A stretch of DNA of 64,000 nucleotides from positions 789,570 through 853,569 of the forward strand of contig UNRJ01000001.1 of the NCBI GenBank assembly GCA_900537125.1. The letters run 5' to 3'. Under the pieces are notes generated by a model. That model did no database searches. It saw only the letters and a program-made list of their open reading frames with translations, and was not told where the DNA came from. The position numbers were made by a program, and so were the translations under genes. Positions 1-10,148 of this stretch are shown piece after piece (positions within the stretch are counted from its first letter, which is position 1; the number at the start of each line of letters is the position of its first letter). Source of the stretch: Rhodobacteraceae bacterium Alg238-R152. GTDB lineage: Bacteria; Pseudomonadota; Alphaproteobacteria; Rhodobacterales; Rhodobacteraceae.

Positions 1-182
1 ATGACCAGCCAAAGCACGACTAGGGGAAGATTTGCTCCGGCGATCGGAACTTTGAAGAACACGACAGTGCCAATAAAGGATGCAATTGGCGCCGTGATGT
101 TGTTGATGGTTTCGTCAATTCCAGCGTGAGCTGGTCCGGCAATCGTCAATGCCGTAAACAGAAAAAACAGGATGCGTTTCAT
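1..182 (-). CDS. Alanine/sodium symporter (AGCS family), N-terminal part
   Basis: Only the first 60 codons are inside the window; the gene continues leftward beyond base 1. The ATG at 182 is preceded by a strong GGAGG ribosome binding site. The protein begins with a hydrophobic, signal-like segment (MKRILFFLFTALTIAG, then PAHA) and continues with a stretch containing APIASFIGTVVFFKVPI, which resembles the N terminus of sodium:alanine symporters as commonly found in marine Rhodobacterales. Such proteins are inner-membrane carriers that import alanine or glycine with sodium. The family call rests on a short stretch only, so it is tentative. Confidence 0.6.
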   Translation of the reverse strand, partial: MKRILFFLFTALTIAGPAHAGIDETINNITAPIASFIGTVVFFKVPIAGANLPLVVLWLV

Positions 183-214
183 AGTGCACCTCCGGAAACT
201 AAAGTTTCTAAAAA

Positions 215-649
215 TCAGGGAACGACAACGACCGGCACAGGTGCGGTCTGGATCAGGTTTCCTGCAACGCTTCCGAACAGAAGTGACTTCAATCCGCTAT
301 GCCCACGCCGGCCGATCAAAATCTGCGCAGCGCCGCATTCTTTTGCGATCTCTATCAACGTTTCCGCAGGATGACCGTGGCGCACGACGCCGTCGCACTC
401 CAGTCCCTGGCCTTGCAGTTTGGCAAGTGCTGGAGCGACAATTTCGGTATTGGCGCGTTCAATTTCGGTTTCCCGGCGTTTGTGGCGCGTCGCATTTTCT
501 TCTGGCGTGTTAAAGGAGTAGGGCGACCATTCGATCACATAGGCAACGATCACTTTTGCCCCACCTTGTTTTGCTCTGGCGATTGCATGGTCCAGTGCTC
601 GGTCAGAACCGTCACTGCCATCCACCGCCAAAAGTACAACATTTTCCAT
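215..649 (-). CDS. Universal stress protein, UspA family
   Basis: A 144-residue single-domain Usp, the normal length. The N terminus VLLAVDGSDGSDRAL is the first beta strand plus the nucleotide-facing Asp. The C-terminal ATP-binding signature G-2x-G-9x-G-S is complete (Gly113, Gly116, Gly126, Ser127), so this should be an ATP-binding member. Usp proteins are cytoplasmic and accumulate under starvation or respiratory stress; no specific target can be read from the sequence. It lies 32 bases upstream of the symporter gene on the same strand, so the two may share a transcript. The ribosome binding site is weak. Confidence 0.9.
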   Translation of the reverse strand: MENVVLLAVDGSDGSDRALDHAIARAKQGGAKVIVAYVIEWSPYSFNTPEENATRHKRRETEIERANTEIVAPALAKLQGQGLECDGVVRHGHPAETLIEIAKECGAAQILIGRRGHSGLKSLLFGSVAGNLIQTAPVPVVVVP

Positions 650-1559
650 AATTTAATCCCTATTTGGCTTATCATTTAAGTGTCGCAATCTTACGTTGCT
701 CTCGCCTAAATTGAGTGACATTAGGTCACCCGCCGCAAGCGCTATAGGTCCAGTTTTCCCTGAAAATGAGTCCTGTTGTCTGGGGCGATCAAAACACACC
801 CAATTAACAGGTCTGACAACGGCATCTGTGGGGCCAAACATCTGTGTTCTGATTAAGTTGTGTTTTGTCTCAATACGGCCACTGTGAAATGGAGAATGAG
901 GTAGGGCATTGGACCCCGCACCTGAGAAGTTGGAAACCATCAGGCTTGCCGAAAGATTAGATCAATCGGCACGTCTGACGTTGGCTAATCTGAGTATTCC
1001 ACACACCACATTCTGTCGCGCTTCTCGGAAGATTTTCTGAGCAAATCACCTGCCGGTTAGTGGAACGCTGGCCTCCGGCCGTGAAAACTGCATCTTGCAG
1101 GAAAGCTACGTCTTACCGGGTGATCTCGAGATCAGGTCAAAATCTTTGTCGATCCTACAATCACCAGAGATGTCACGAGAAACTGAAGGATAGCACATTG
1201 GCAGACGTTTACTTTGGACGGAAGAAAGACACTCTACAACCGAGAGAGAGGACCAAGCGAGAGACGCTCGAACGCGACGCTTGTATCGCCGGCAACGCCC
1301 CCGCAAATTAAACCAACCAGATGTGCCAAACGCTTTCTATAACCAATTTGGCCCCAATGGCGTTGACGTCAGACACTCATGGCAGCTTGATCTGCGTTTC
1401 TGGTTCCAGATGTAGATTTAAGTTGGGATGGGGGCTGAAGGATTTGGGTTTTTTTCTTGCCTCCGCCGAAAATTCCCATCAATCGGAGCCCCCTTAACGG
1501 CTTGAAACCCACAAAGAGCGGCCTTGAGGTTGTTGCCGTCGCGGACCTGTTAAACTGCA
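650..1559. other. Gene-poor region between usp and hutU
   Basis: About 0.9 kb with no gene that can be supported. Open frames here are short and low in family resemblance. One leftward frame (1369..1476) would start MGIFGGGKKK and encode 36 residues; it resembles nothing firmly and may be chance. The rightward end must contain the usp promoter, but no convincing -35/-10 pair was identified. No clear hairpin terminator for hutU was found just downstream of its stop. Confidence 0.5.
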
Positions 1560-3233
1560 TCAGGCGCCAAGTATACCTGGTAGACGCAGCCCGTGTTCAC
1601 GGGCGCAGTTGATCGCGCTGTCGTAGCCCGCATCTGCGTGACGCCAGACACCCGAGGCTGGATCATTCCACAAGACGCGCTCAAGCCGTTTCGCGGCTTC
1701 CGGTGTGCCGTCCGCACAGATCACCACGCCAGAATGTTGGCTAAAACCCATCCCAACACCGCCACCATGATGCAGGCTCACCCAAGTGGCGCCGGAGGCG
1801 GTGTTGATCAGCGCATTGAGCAACGGCCAGTCTGACACCGCATCGGAACCGTCTTTCATCGCCTCAGTTTCACGGTTGGGGGACGCCACCGATCCGCTGT
1901 CTAAGTGATCTCGACCAATCACGATCGGCGCCTTCAGTTCGCCGGACGCCACCATTTCGTTGAACATCAACCCGGCACGGTGACGATCTCCGAGCCCAAT
2001 CCAACAAATTCGGGCTGGCAGGCCCTGGAACTCGATCCGGTCACGCGCCATGTCGAGCCAATTGTGCAGGTGACTGTTCTCAGGAAAAAGATTTTTCATC
2101 GCTTCGTCGGTCTTGTGGATGTCTTCAGGGTCACCTGAGAGTGCCGCCCAGCGGAACGGACCAATCCCTTTACAGAACAGAGGGCGGATATACGCGGGTA
2201 CAAAACCGGGGAAAGCAAAGGCATTTTCCAGTCCTTCTTCCAGCGCCATCTGTCGGATGTTATTGCCGTAGTCCACCGTCGGCACGCCGTCCTCGTGGAA
2301 GGCAACCATCGCTGCGACCTGAACGCGCATACTGGCGCGCGCCGCCCTTTCGACGTCTTTGGGAGCAGTTTCGATTTTGGCGCGCCACTCGGCCAAACTC
2401 CACCCCTGCGGCAGATATCCGTTGACCGGGTCATGGGCCGAGGTTTGGTCGGTTACAATATCAGGGCGGATGCCACGCTTATGAATCTCTGGGAAAACGT
2501 CAGCGGCATTGCCGATCAGCGCGACAGATTTGGCCTCACCCGCCTTGGTCCAGCGATCAATCAACGCAAGGGCTTCGTCGAGGTTGTCCGTTTTCTCATC
2601 GACATATCGAGTCCGTAGGCGGAAATCGGCACGGGTCTCGTCACATTCAACGGCCAGACAGCAGGCCCCGGCCATCACAGCAGCAAGAGGCTGGGCACCG
2701 CCCATGCCACCAAGGCCACCGGTCAGGATCCATTTCCCTTTGAGTGTGCCATTATAGTGTTGGCGTCCGGCCTCGGCAAAAGTTTCGTAAGTGCCCTGAA
2801 CAATGCCCTGGGTACCGATATAGATCCACGATCCGGCGGTCATTTGACCATACATCATCAGGCCCATTTTATCGAGCTCGTTGAAGTGGTCCCAATTGGC
2901 CCAATGCGGCACCAGATTGGAATTGGCGATCAAGACGCGAGGCGCATCCGCATGGGTTTTGACAACCGCCACCGGTTTGCCCGACTGCACTATGAGGGTT
3001 TCATCCCCTTCGAGATTTTTTAGCGTCTCAACGATAAGATCGAAATCCTCCCAGGTCCGTGCTGCACGACCGATGCCGCCATACACGACCAACTCATGCG
3101 GGTTTTCCGCAACATCTGGATGCAAGTTGTTCATCATCATCCGAAGCGGTGCCTCGGTCATCCAGCTCTTTGCGGTGAGTTCAGATCCAGTGGGGGGAAA
3201 GATATCGCGTGTGTTTTTGCGTGGATCGGTCAT
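1560..3233 (-). CDS. hutU: Urocanate hydratase
   Basis: 557 residues, the usual urocanase length. It converts urocanate to 4-imidazolone-5-propionate, the second step of histidine degradation, using tightly bound NAD+ in the cytoplasm. Diagnostic stretches are [14 protein letters not shown] near the N terminus, the glycine-rich NAD-binding segment [14 protein letters not shown] around residue 170, and the C-terminal [15 protein letters not shown]. The ATG at 3233 overlaps the hutG stop by four bases (ATGA), indicating translational coupling. It is the last gene of the leftward hutI-hutH-hutG-hutU operon. Confidence 0.98.
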   Translation of the reverse strand: MTDPRKNTRDIFPPTGSELTAKSWMTEAPLRMMMNNLHPDVAENPHELVVYGGIGRAARTWEDFDLIVETLKNLEGDETLIVQSGKPVAVVKTHADAPRVLIANSNLVPHWANWDHFNELDKMGLMMYGQMTAGSWIYIGTQGIVQGTYETFAEAGRQHYNGTLKGKWILTGGLGGMGGAQPLAAVMAGACCLAVECDETRADFRLRTRYVDEKTDNLDEALALIDRWTKAGEAKSVALIGNAADVFPEIHKRGIRPDIVTDQTSAHDPVNGYLPQGWSLAEWRAKIETAPKDVERAARASMRVQVAAMVAFHEDGVPTVDYGNNIRQMALEEGLENAFAFPGFVPAYIRPLFCKGIGPFRWAALSGDPEDIHKTDEAMKNLFPENSHLHNWLDMARDRIEFQGLPARICWIGLGDRHRAGLMFNEMVASGELKAPIVIGRDHLDSGSVASPNRETEAMKDGSDAVSDWPLLNALINTASGATWVSLHHGGGVGMGFSQHSGVVICADGTPEAAKRLERVLWNDPASGVWRHADAGYDSAINCAREHGLRLPGILGA

Positions 3234-4045
3234 TGATCACTCCCTTCAGGTAGAACGGTGCCCGCAAGGGCAATTTCTTCTATTTTTTCAAGCATCTTTT
3301 GGATGAGTGGTCTCACATTGGCCGCGCGCTGTTCAGCGAAATGCCAGGGCGGGGTCTCGTGCATGTACGCGCGCTGCGAGATTTCCATCTGGATCGCGTG
3401 GATACCGCTTTTTGGCTGGCCATAATGACGCGTCGTCCAACCACCTTTGAATCGTCCATTCAACACTGCCCCCATGCCGGAGGCTTGCGCAACCGCATCC
3501 ACCGCGGTCTCAATTTCGGATGCACACGACGTGCCCAGATTTGTTCCGGTGTTGAAAATCGGCAGTTCATCATCAAACAGGAAGGGAATATTTGATCGGA
3601 TCGAGTGGCAATCAAACAGAACGGCCACCCCATGGAGCGCCCGAACGCGCTCAAGCTCGGCGCGCAGTGCGGTATGGTAGGGTGCGTGATAAGCCACACG
3701 ACGGGCTTCGATCTCTTCGGTCAAAGGGGCCTGCCCTTCAAGCCAGATCGCGTTCCCGTCAAAATCGGTCAGCGGCACCAGTGTGGTGGTATTCTGTCCC
3801 GGATAAAGGGACGCACCAGCTGGGTCCCGATTGGCATCAATAACATAGCGATGCACATTGGATTTTACCACGGTGGCGTCAGGCAGTAAGCCATCATACA
3901 GCTGAGTGATATGCCAGTCCGTGTCCGCGAGGCCAGCCCCGGTGGAATTAAGCCGCACTGCAATGGCATCGGGTATATAGGTCCCCCCATGCGGTTGGGC
4001 CAGAACAATGGGGCTTTGCCCTGTTGTGACATCAAAGACCTGCAT
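3230..4045 (-). CDS. hutG: N-formylglutamate deformylase (amidohydrolase)
   Basis: 271 residues from the ATG at 4045; a GTG three bases earlier would add one residue and give the four-base overlap typical of this operon. The protein hydrolyses N-formylglutamate to formate and glutamate, the last step of the five-step histidine pathway, and belongs to the FGase family of zinc hydrolases. Visible family features are QPHGGTYIP near the N terminus and [16 protein letters not shown] in the middle, which supply metal ligands. The partner deiminase HutF is encoded divergently, so formate rather than formamide is the expected product. Confidence 0.95.
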   Translation of the reverse strand: MQVFDVTTGQSPIVLAQPHGGTYIPDAIAVRLNSTGAGLADTDWHITQLYDGLLPDATVVKSNVHRYVIDANRDPAGASLYPGQNTTTLVPLTDFDGNAIWLEGQAPLTEEIEARRVAYHAPYHTALRAELERVRALHGVAVLFDCHSIRSNIPFLFDDELPIFNTGTNLGTSCASEIETAVDAVAQASGMGAVLNGRFKGGWTTRHYGQPKSGIHAIQMEISQRAYMHETPPWHFAEQRAANVRPLIQKMLEKIEEIALAGTVLPEGSDQ

Positions 4046-5580
4046 CACGCGAGGCCCGGCAATTTGGTGTCCAGTGCATGTAGCACAGCGCCCGAAGCGA
4101 CCAGTTCTTTTGCGGCCCTCAGATCCGGTGCCATAAAGCGGTCTTCCTGCAGACTGGAGACATCATTGCGGAGACAGGCGATAGCTTTTTGCAACAGTGG
4201 ACTGGTCTTCAGGGGAGACCGAAACTCCACACCACGCGCCGAACAGAGCAGCTCAACTCCAAGTATGTAGTTCAGATTCTCTATCATAGGGATCAGGCGG
4301 CGTGCGCCATGGGCCGCCATCGAAACATGGTCTTCTTGGTTTGCTGACGTAGGCGTGCTGTCAGTCACGCAAGGGTTGGCAAGGTGCTTGTTCTCGCTCA
4401 TTAGCGCTGCTGTTGTCACCTCGGCAATCATCAGGCCGGAATTCAAACCCGGCTCTGGCGTCAAGAAAGGTGGCAGATCAAAACTCAGCGTCGGATCGAC
4501 CATCAGCGCGATCCGACGTTGGCTAATGGCACCAATCTCAGATAAAGCCAGCGCAATCATGTCCGCTGCAAATCCCACAGGCTCCGCGTGGAAGTTACCA
4601 CCCGAAACAATTAGCCCTGCTTCAGTCAACACCAGCGGGTTGTCTGTGGCGGCATTGGCTTCGATCAGCAGCGTTTGAGCCGTTTGGCGCAGCACGTCCA
4701 TTGCCGCACCCGTCACTTGAGGCTGGCACCGGATGCAATACGGGTCCTGTACCCGCGCATCGTCATCGCGGTGGCTTTCTCGAATTTCCGACTGCGCAAG
4801 GATTGTGCGCATGGCATGTGCAGCTTCAATCTGCCCACGATGCCCGCGTAGGTCATGAATTTCGGGCTGTAGTGGCGCAGTTGATCCCATAATCGCATCG
4901 GTGGACATGGCAGAGATCACCAGCGCATTACGGGCAGCTCGCCAGCCCTCAAACAGACCAGCAAGTGCATAGGCTGTCGAGAACTGCGTACCGTTAATAA
5001 AGGCCAACCCTTCTTTGGGGCCCAACTCGATTGGGGACAACCCTGCCTTGGCAAGGGCCTCAGCTCCGGGCAGGATTTCACCTGAGTATTCTGCTTCACC
5101 TTCGCCGACAACAACTGCGGTCATGTGGGACAGCGGGGCCAGATCGCCTGACGCACCAACCGAGCCCTGCGCAGGAACAATGGGCGTGACACCTTTTCCC
5201 AGCATGTCCTGCAACAGCGCGACCAAGTCCCAACGTACACCGGATGCGCCACGACCAAAGCTCAGCAGTTTGAGGGTCATCATTAGCCTGACCATTCTGC
5301 GCGGCATAGCGTCACCAACGCCGCAGCAATGGCTGAGGATTAGATTGCGTTGCAATGTGGCTGTGTCTTTCGCAGCGATTTTCATGCTTGCCAGTTTGCC
5401 GAACCCTGTGTTCACGCCATACACAGGCGCGTCGCCAGCGGCGGCTGTAGCAATCCGTCCGGCAGCTTGGTCTACAGCGGAACGGCAAGAGGGATCGAGA
5501 GTGGCGGAGGCTTCGTTCCAGTAGATGTTTTCAAGCTGTGGTAGAGTGGTTTGCCCAGGAACCAAAGTGAGATTAGTCAC
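4045..5580 (-). CDS. hutH: Histidine ammonia-lyase
   Basis: 511 residues, full length. It deaminates histidine to urocanate. The Ala143-Ser144-Gly145 triad within [12 protein letters not shown] forms the autocatalytic MIO electrophile, and the N-terminal [12 protein letters not shown] contains the active-site Tyr. The start is a GTG at 5580 overlapping the hutI stop (GTGA). Second gene of the hutIHGU operon. Confidence 0.98.
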   Translation of the reverse strand: MTNLTLVPGQTTLPQLENIYWNEASATLDPSCRSAVDQAAGRIATAAAGDAPVYGVNTGFGKLASMKIAAKDTATLQRNLILSHCCGVGDAMPRRMVRLMMTLKLLSFGRGASGVRWDLVALLQDMLGKGVTPIVPAQGSVGASGDLAPLSHMTAVVVGEGEAEYSGEILPGAEALAKAGLSPIELGPKEGLAFINGTQFSTAYALAGLFEGWRAARNALVISAMSTDAIMGSTAPLQPEIHDLRGHRGQIEAAHAMRTILAQSEIRESHRDDDARVQDPYCIRCQPQVTGAAMDVLRQTAQTLLIEANAATDNPLVLTEAGLIVSGGNFHAEPVGFAADMIALALSEIGAISQRRIALMVDPTLSFDLPPFLTPEPGLNSGLMIAEVTTAALMSENKHLANPCVTDSTPTSANQEDHVSMAAHGARRLIPMIENLNYILGVELLCSARGVEFRSPLKTSPLLQKAIACLRNDVSSLQEDRFMAPDLRAAKELVASGAVLHALDTKLPGLA

Positions 5581-6785
5581 GCTAGACCTCCATAGATGCG
5601 TTTGTGAAGCGGGTTAAACCCAATGCGATAGGAAAGTTCAGCCGGGTGGACGACGTCCCAAATGGCCAGATCGGCCCGTTGTCCTGCAGCAATGACGCCG
5701 CGGTTGATAAGGCCTAGGGCGCGGGCCGCGTTGCGCGTAACACCCTCAAGCGTCTCTTCTGGTGTCATTCGAAATAGGGTACAGCCCATATTCATAGTCA
5801 GAAGAAGGGACGTCATCGGTGAAGACCCCGGATTGCAATCAGTGGCGAGTGCCATCGGCACCTGATACTTTCGCAGCAAATCCACTGGCGGCTGTTGCGT
5901 CTCGCGCAACGTATAGAAGGCGCCAGGTAAGATCACGCCGGTTGTGCCAGCCTGGGCCATTGCCGCAACGCCCTCTTCGTCGAGATATTCGATGTGATCC
6001 GCAGACAGCGCCCCGGATGCTGCTGCGAGCTTGGCACCGCCCAGATTGGAAAGTTGTTCCGCATGTAGCTTAACTGGCAGCTCAAGGGATTTGGCGGTGT
6101 CAAAGACACGCGCAATCTGTCCCGGTTGAAAGGCGATGCCTTCGCAAAACCCGTCAACCGCATCCACCAGCCCCTCTTCGTGAGCCGCTCGCAGGGTCGG
6201 AATGACAACCTCGTCGATATAGGTATCATCGCGCCCTTTGTATTCAGGCGGCGTCGCATGGGCGCCAAGGTAAGTGGTGTAAACTGAAACTTGGCGGCGT
6301 TTGCCAATCTCGCGCGCGGCGCGCAGCATGTTCAGTTCTGTCTCGCATTCCAATCCATAGCCGGATTTGATCTCCATGGTGGTGAGACCCTCCGCGATCA
6401 GCGCGTCAACGCGAGGTAGGGCAGCTTCGATCAATTGATCCAGACTCGCGTCCCTTGTTGCGCGTACCGTTGCGTTGATACCGCCCCCAGCGCGGGCAAT
6501 CTCTTCATAGCCAGCCTCATTCAGGCGCATTTCGAATTCCTGCGCGCGATCTCCGCCAAACACAATGTGGGTGTGACAGTCGATCAGACCTGGCGTCACA
6601 AGGCGTCCGCCAAGATCCTGTGCATCAATTGTAGAATACTCTTTTGGAAGGTTCGCCTTGGACCCAACCCAATCAATCTGCTCGCCTGACATCACAATGG
6701 CGCCATCCTCGATCAGGCCGTATGGCGTCTGTTGGCTTGCCAGTGTTGCGATCTTTGCTCCGTGGAGAACGGTCTTTCCTGTCAT
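5577..6785 (-). CDS. hutI: Imidazolonepropionase
   Basis: 402 residues. It opens the imidazolone ring to give formimidoylglutamate (third step). The amidohydrolase metal site is visible as [17 protein letters not shown] at about residue 70, KLHAEQL in the middle and ATDCNPGSS near residue 320. First gene of the leftward hut operon; its promoter shares the short intergenic region with the divergent hutF, where a candidate HutC site lies. The ribosome binding site is weak (CGGAAT-type). Confidence 0.97.
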   Translation of the reverse strand: MTGKTVLHGAKIATLASQQTPYGLIEDGAIVMSGEQIDWVGSKANLPKEYSTIDAQDLGGRLVTPGLIDCHTHIVFGGDRAQEFEMRLNEAGYEEIARAGGGINATVRATRDASLDQLIEAALPRVDALIAEGLTTMEIKSGYGLECETELNMLRAAREIGKRRQVSVYTTYLGAHATPPEYKGRDDTYIDEVVIPTLRAAHEEGLVDAVDGFCEGIAFQPGQIARVFDTAKSLELPVKLHAEQLSNLGGAKLAAASGALSADHIEYLDEEGVAAMAQAGTTGVILPGAFYTLRETQQPPVDLLRKYQVPMALATDCNPGSSPMTSLLLTMNMGCTLFRMTPEETLEGVTRNAARALGLINRGVIAAGQRADLAIWDVVHPAELSYRIGFNPLHKRIYGGLA

Positions 6786-6823
6786 GAGACATTATTCCGA
6801 AGTTGCCTTTTTGAGCTTCTTGG

Positions 6824-6834
6824 TATACTTGTTA
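6824..6834 (+). promoter_or_regulatory. Candidate HutC operator, hutI/hutF intergenic
   Basis: The 11-mer TATACTTGTTA lies in the divergent hutI-hutF intergenic region and differs at one position from TATTCTTGTTA in the divergent hutD-hutC intergenic region (8819-8829), in the same orientation. Known HutC sites in pseudomonads contain CTTGTA-type half-sites, which supports, but does not prove, an operator role. The position would repress both hutIHGU and hutF. Confidence 0.45.
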
Positions 6835-6865
6835 CGGTTAAATGTCTACACATAATGAGGTGCGG

Positions 6866-8227
6866 ATGAAAATTCATGCGAAACACCTTCTCTCTGGGAA
6901 GCGTTGGCTGAAGAACTGCAGAGTAACGTCTGTTGATGGCAGGATTGCCGGGCTCGAGATTGGTGCTTCTGCCACTATGGCTGATTGCACTGTCGATGTT
7001 CTGCTGCCTGCGCTTGGGAACTTGCACAGCCATACGTTTCAGCGGGCCATGGCCGGTATGACCGAATTTCGTGCTGCGGGAAGGGAGAGTTTTTGGACTT
7101 GGCGCACGCTCATGTACCGGTTTTTGGATCACCTAACGCCTGAACAGTTTGAGGCGATAGCCGCTATGGTGTTCATGGAAATGCAGGAGGCCGGATACGC
7201 GTCTGTCGGCGAATTTCACTATGTCCACCATCGCCCCGGTGGTCGTCCCTATGCCCGAATGTCGGAGTTAAGCGACCGGGTCTTCGCAGCCGCAAGTCAG
7301 ACTGGTATCGGCTTAACGCATCTTCCCGTTCTATACACGTATGGTGGCGTAAATCGGGAGCCGTTGGCCGGCGGCCAGTTGCGGTTTGCCAATGACGTCG
7401 ATCGTTTTCTGTCCTTGGTGGAAGACTGCAAAGGTGGTCTCTTGGACCTGCCCACCGACGCACAGGTGGGCATCGCGCCCCACTCGTTGCGTGCCACATC
7501 ACCCGATGATCTTGCGCGGGTGTTGAAGGCGACACCTCACGGCCCCGTGCATATTCATATTTCTGAGCAGATCCGAGAGGTGGATGAAGTTAAAGCCAAG
7601 CTGGGGCAACGTCCGGTGGCGTGGTTGATGGACAATGTTGATGTTGACGCACGTTGGTGCCTAATCCACGCGACCCATATGACCGAGGCAGAAACCATCA
7701 CTATGGCCAGAAGTGGTGCGGTTGCAGGGCTTTGCCCCATCACCGAGGCCAATTTGGGTGACGGCCCCTTCAACGGCCCAACATATCTTGCGCACGGCGG
7801 CGCGTTTGGGCTGGGGTCAGATTCCAACGTCCGTATCTCGCTCACTGAAGAACTGCGCACTTTGGAGTATTCCCAACGCCTGCGCGACATGGCGCGCAAT
7901 GTTCTTGTTGCGGGAGAGGGGTCTGTTGGGCAGACTCTCTATACCGGTGCGGCTCTTGGCGGCGCGCAGGCGCTCGGGCGGGATTCAGGCACCATTGAGG
8001 TTGGAAAAGTCGCTGATCTTGTAGCGATTGATCGGGCGCATCCCGCTCTTTGTGCGTTGCGAGACGATCAACTGCTGGATGGCCTATGTTTTGTAGCGCC
8101 GGATGATGTTGTGACCGATACATGGTCCGCGGGGCGTCACGTTGTGCGGGAAGGGCGTCACATGGAGCGAGACGCAATTGTGGCGCGTTACATCTCTGCG
8201 ATCTCAGCGTTGATCGAAGCCGTTTGA
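6866..8227 (+). CDS. hutF: Formimidoylglutamate deiminase
   Basis: 453 residues from the ATG at 6866, chosen because a GAGGTG ribosome binding site precedes it; an in-frame ATG at 6842 would add eight residues but lacks one. The enzyme converts formimidoylglutamate to formylglutamate plus ammonia, the step that defines the five-step hut pathway together with HutG. The amidohydrolase metal site is seen in NLHSHTFQRAMAG, HIHISEQIREVDE and GLGSDSNVRISL. Transcribed divergently from hutI. Its 3' end overlaps the 3' end of hutD by 24 bases in convergent orientation. Confidence 0.96.
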   Translation: MKIHAKHLLSGKRWLKNCRVTSVDGRIAGLEIGASATMADCTVDVLLPALGNLHSHTFQRAMAGMTEFRAAGRESFWTWRTLMYRFLDHLTPEQFEAIAAMVFMEMQEAGYASVGEFHYVHHRPGGRPYARMSELSDRVFAAASQTGIGLTHLPVLYTYGGVNREPLAGGQLRFANDVDRFLSLVEDCKGGLLDLPTDAQVGIAPHSLRATSPDDLARVLKATPHGPVHIHISEQIREVDEVKAKLGQRPVAWLMDNVDVDARWCLIHATHMTEAETITMARSGAVAGLCPITEANLGDGPFNGPTYLAHGGAFGLGSDSNVRISLTEELRTLEYSQRLRDMARNVLVAGEGSVGQTLYTGAALGGAQALGRDSGTIEVGKVADLVAIDRAHPALCALRDDQLLDGLCFVAPDDVVTDTWSAGRHVVREGRHMERDAIVARYISAISALIEAV

Positions 8228-8782
8228 GATATGGCGGTACGTAAGCGAAACAACAGCACATAGCACTTCGTCTCCGGCCTTTAAGATTGGAAGGAAGTCG
8301 CTACACACGCAGGTATCCTGTGCAGGCAGTGTAATGGCGTCATCGCAAACTATTTGCCTGTTAAGGACATGCAGGGCCGTGATCTCACCGGGCTTGCCTG
8401 CAAGGTGTGCAAGTTCAGATCCAAGGACAATTTTTACATCCGCGTCGACCAGAACTGGATCAAAAATGAGGTTGAAATTCTCGACAGGGCCGCGGTTGCA
8501 GTGGCCCACAATGCTCTCACTGCCGGAAAACCTGACTGGTGTATTAGGGCGAGCCTCATAAGCTGTTTTGTCCCCGACCAAACGCATACCCTCTCCTCTG
8601 ACAACCGTCAGAATGCGCTCCAATCCATCGAACTTTGAAAAGGGACCGTCACCTGACACAGCGGCAAGACTCAGGCGCCAAGCGAAGCTAGGCCCAACGG
8701 ATTGAGTGGTTATCTCTCTGGTTGTTCCCAAGCCATTTTTCCAAGGCTTGCGCTCATACTCTTGAGGTCGGATGACCAACAT
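8204..8782 (-). CDS. hutD: HutD family protein
   Basis: 192 residues from the ATG at 8782; an in-frame TTG upstream (8836) is unlikely. The motif KPWKNGLGTTREI at the N terminus and the cupin-like pattern (FSKFDGLERILTVVRGEGM, then VGHCNRGPVENFNL) identify the HutD/Ves family. HutD is not an enzyme of the pathway; in Pseudomonas it is proposed to limit hut expression, possibly by binding urocanate or formylglutamate. It is divergent from hutC and convergent with hutF, with overlapping ends. Confidence 0.9.
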   Translation of the reverse strand: MLVIRPQEYERKPWKNGLGTTREITTQSVGPSFAWRLSLAAVSGDGPFSKFDGLERILTVVRGEGMRLVGDKTAYEARPNTPVRFSGSESIVGHCNRGPVENFNLIFDPVLVDADVKIVLGSELAHLAGKPGEITALHVLNRQIVCDDAITLPAQDTCVCSDFLPILKAGDEVLCAVVSLTYRHISNGFDQR

Positions 8783-8818
8783 ATCACGTTTCACCGCTCT
8801 GGGATTTATGAGTATATA

Positions 8819-8829
8819 TATTCTTGTTA
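8819..8829 (+). promoter_or_regulatory. Candidate HutC operator, hutD/hutC intergenic
   Basis: TATTCTTGTTA, preceded by an alternating TATATATA run, lies 28 bases upstream of the chosen hutC start. It matches the hutI/hutF intergenic motif at 10 of 11 positions. Position suggests autoregulation of hutC and control of hutD. Confidence 0.42.
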
Positions 8830-8857
8830 ACGCCAATTTTTAAGGTTGGGAACTACT

Positions 8858-9562
8858 ATGGCTAGAAGTCCGGCGAACTTGAGCTATCGGGATATCAAAC
8901 AGGTGGTTTTGGACCGAATTCAAACCGGCCTCTGGAGCCCGGATTCCATCTTGCCAAGTGAGGCAGATCTGGCGGTAGAATTTTCCAGTACACGAACAAC
9001 TGTCAACAGGGCGCTCAGGGAGCTTGCCGAGGAGGGTTACCTCGAGAGAAAGCGCAAGGCTGGCACCCGGGTACTGAAATCGCCAATCCGAAAGGCCCAG
9101 TTTTCCATTCCTTTGGTCCGGGACGAGATCACGGCTACAGGGGCTGCCTATCGATATTCCTTAGTAGATCGCAAGGTGCAGGCGGCGCCGTCTTGGCTTG
9201 CGGCCCGCCTTGATCTCAAACGGGGCCAAGAGGTTCTTTATCTGCGCTGTATGCACTATGCCGACAATGCTCCCTTCCAACTTGAAGTCCGGTGGATTGT
9301 CCCGGATGTGTTGTCTGAAGTTCTGGAGGAGTCGTTTGAACACTCAGGACCCAATGACTGGCTGGTCAGTCGGGTTCCTTTTACCAATCTTGAACTTAGC
9401 TTCTTGGCAACCAAAGCAAATGGCGAAATTGCTGAGTTTTTGGACGCTCCATTGGGGGATCCAGTCTTTACCGCTGAACGCATAACATGGCTGCAGGGAG
9501 CACCTGTCACATACGCTAAGCTCTATTTTGCCCCCGGTTACCGGATGACCACACATCTGTGA
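8858..9562 (+). CDS. hutC: HutC, GntR-family histidine utilisation repressor
   Basis: 234 residues from the ATG at 8858; an in-frame TTG at 8846 is an alternative. Residues about 5-70 form a GntR winged helix-turn-helix (LPSEADLAVEFSSTRTTVNR), and the rest is a UTRA ligand-binding domain (ending YAKLYFAPGYRM). In characterised systems HutC represses hut genes and is released by urocanate. Its place beside the hut genes and the shared motif in both divergent promoter regions fit that role. Confidence 0.92.
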   Translation: MARSPANLSYRDIKQVVLDRIQTGLWSPDSILPSEADLAVEFSSTRTTVNRALRELAEEGYLERKRKAGTRVLKSPIRKAQFSIPLVRDEITATGAAYRYSLVDRKVQAAPSWLAARLDLKRGQEVLYLRCMHYADNAPFQLEVRWIVPDVLSEVLEESFEHSGPNDWLVSRVPFTNLELSFLATKANGEIAEFLDAPLGDPVFTAERITWLQGAPVTYAKLYFAPGYRMTTHL

Positions 9563-10148
9563 TCGACCTGCTTACCTGTGCATGGATCTCGAATTTGCGC
9601 TATTCCCGACAATGCACTGAACAGAAGACTCCGCTTGGATTCTGGTTTTGCCAAAGTCCTTGAGTGATCGGAAAGAGGAGCCTGCTGTTTCGCCTAAGAC
9701 GCGCGTGCTGTGAAACTGATAGGTTTCTTGCCAAGAACCGTTTCGCTGCCGGAAGGCTGTTTGCAGTGACAGGAAACGTTGCTCAGATTGCAATCTCCCA
9801 GGCGATTGGGCCTCCTGTTGCCCGACTCATTCGACACTGCGCCGGGGTGGGCGGCTGTTCCACCCAAAAAAACTTTCAGAAGTTTTCCGTAAATTCGGCA
9901 GCCAAATTGGTGTTTGGATTGCCTCGGGTCCGAAGCAATCCTGTTGTTAGAAACCAAAATTGTGTTTCGTTAGAAAGGTCTACCTGGTCTCGGTGGAGTA
10001 TCTGTTGGGGCGGGGTTGACACAAATTCCAGTTATGTGAATTATATTTCATCGGCTGATATATATTGCGAACTCGGGAGGGTACGCGGAGGGCCGGTGAA
10101 ATGAGGTGACTTTCATCTCTATGATCCAATGCATGGGAGGAGTGTGTA
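9563..10148. other. Intergenic region between hutC and the ABC operon
   Basis: 586 bases without a supportable gene. The right third is AT-rich and carries a candidate promoter (10016-10046) and a strong GGGAGGAG ribosome binding site just before the ABC solute-binding gene. The left part shows no clear hairpin terminator for hutC. The regulator encoded in the downstream operon (SorC family) probably binds here, but I could not define its operator. Confidence 0.5.
10016..10046 (+). promoter_or_regulatory. Candidate sigma70 promoter of the ABC/kinase operon
   Basis: TTGACA at 10016-10021 is followed after 17 bases by AATTAT (10039-10044), or after 19 by TTATAT. It lies about 100 bases upstream of the solute-binding protein start and is the only consensus-like -35 in the region. 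Prediction by eye. Confidence 0.35.

Noticed and set aside
697-722. FNR-like site upstream of usp
   Set aside because: TTGAGTGACATTAG deviates from TTGAT-4-ATCAA in both arms.
653-940. 95-codon leftward open frame upstream of usp
   Set aside because: No family resemblance, no good ribosome binding site, and it would lie across the probable usp promoter.
1369-1560. Small leftward frame after hutU with MGIFGGGKKK segment
   Set aside because: Too short and without homologous pattern; the poly-Lys run reflects a T-rich tract.
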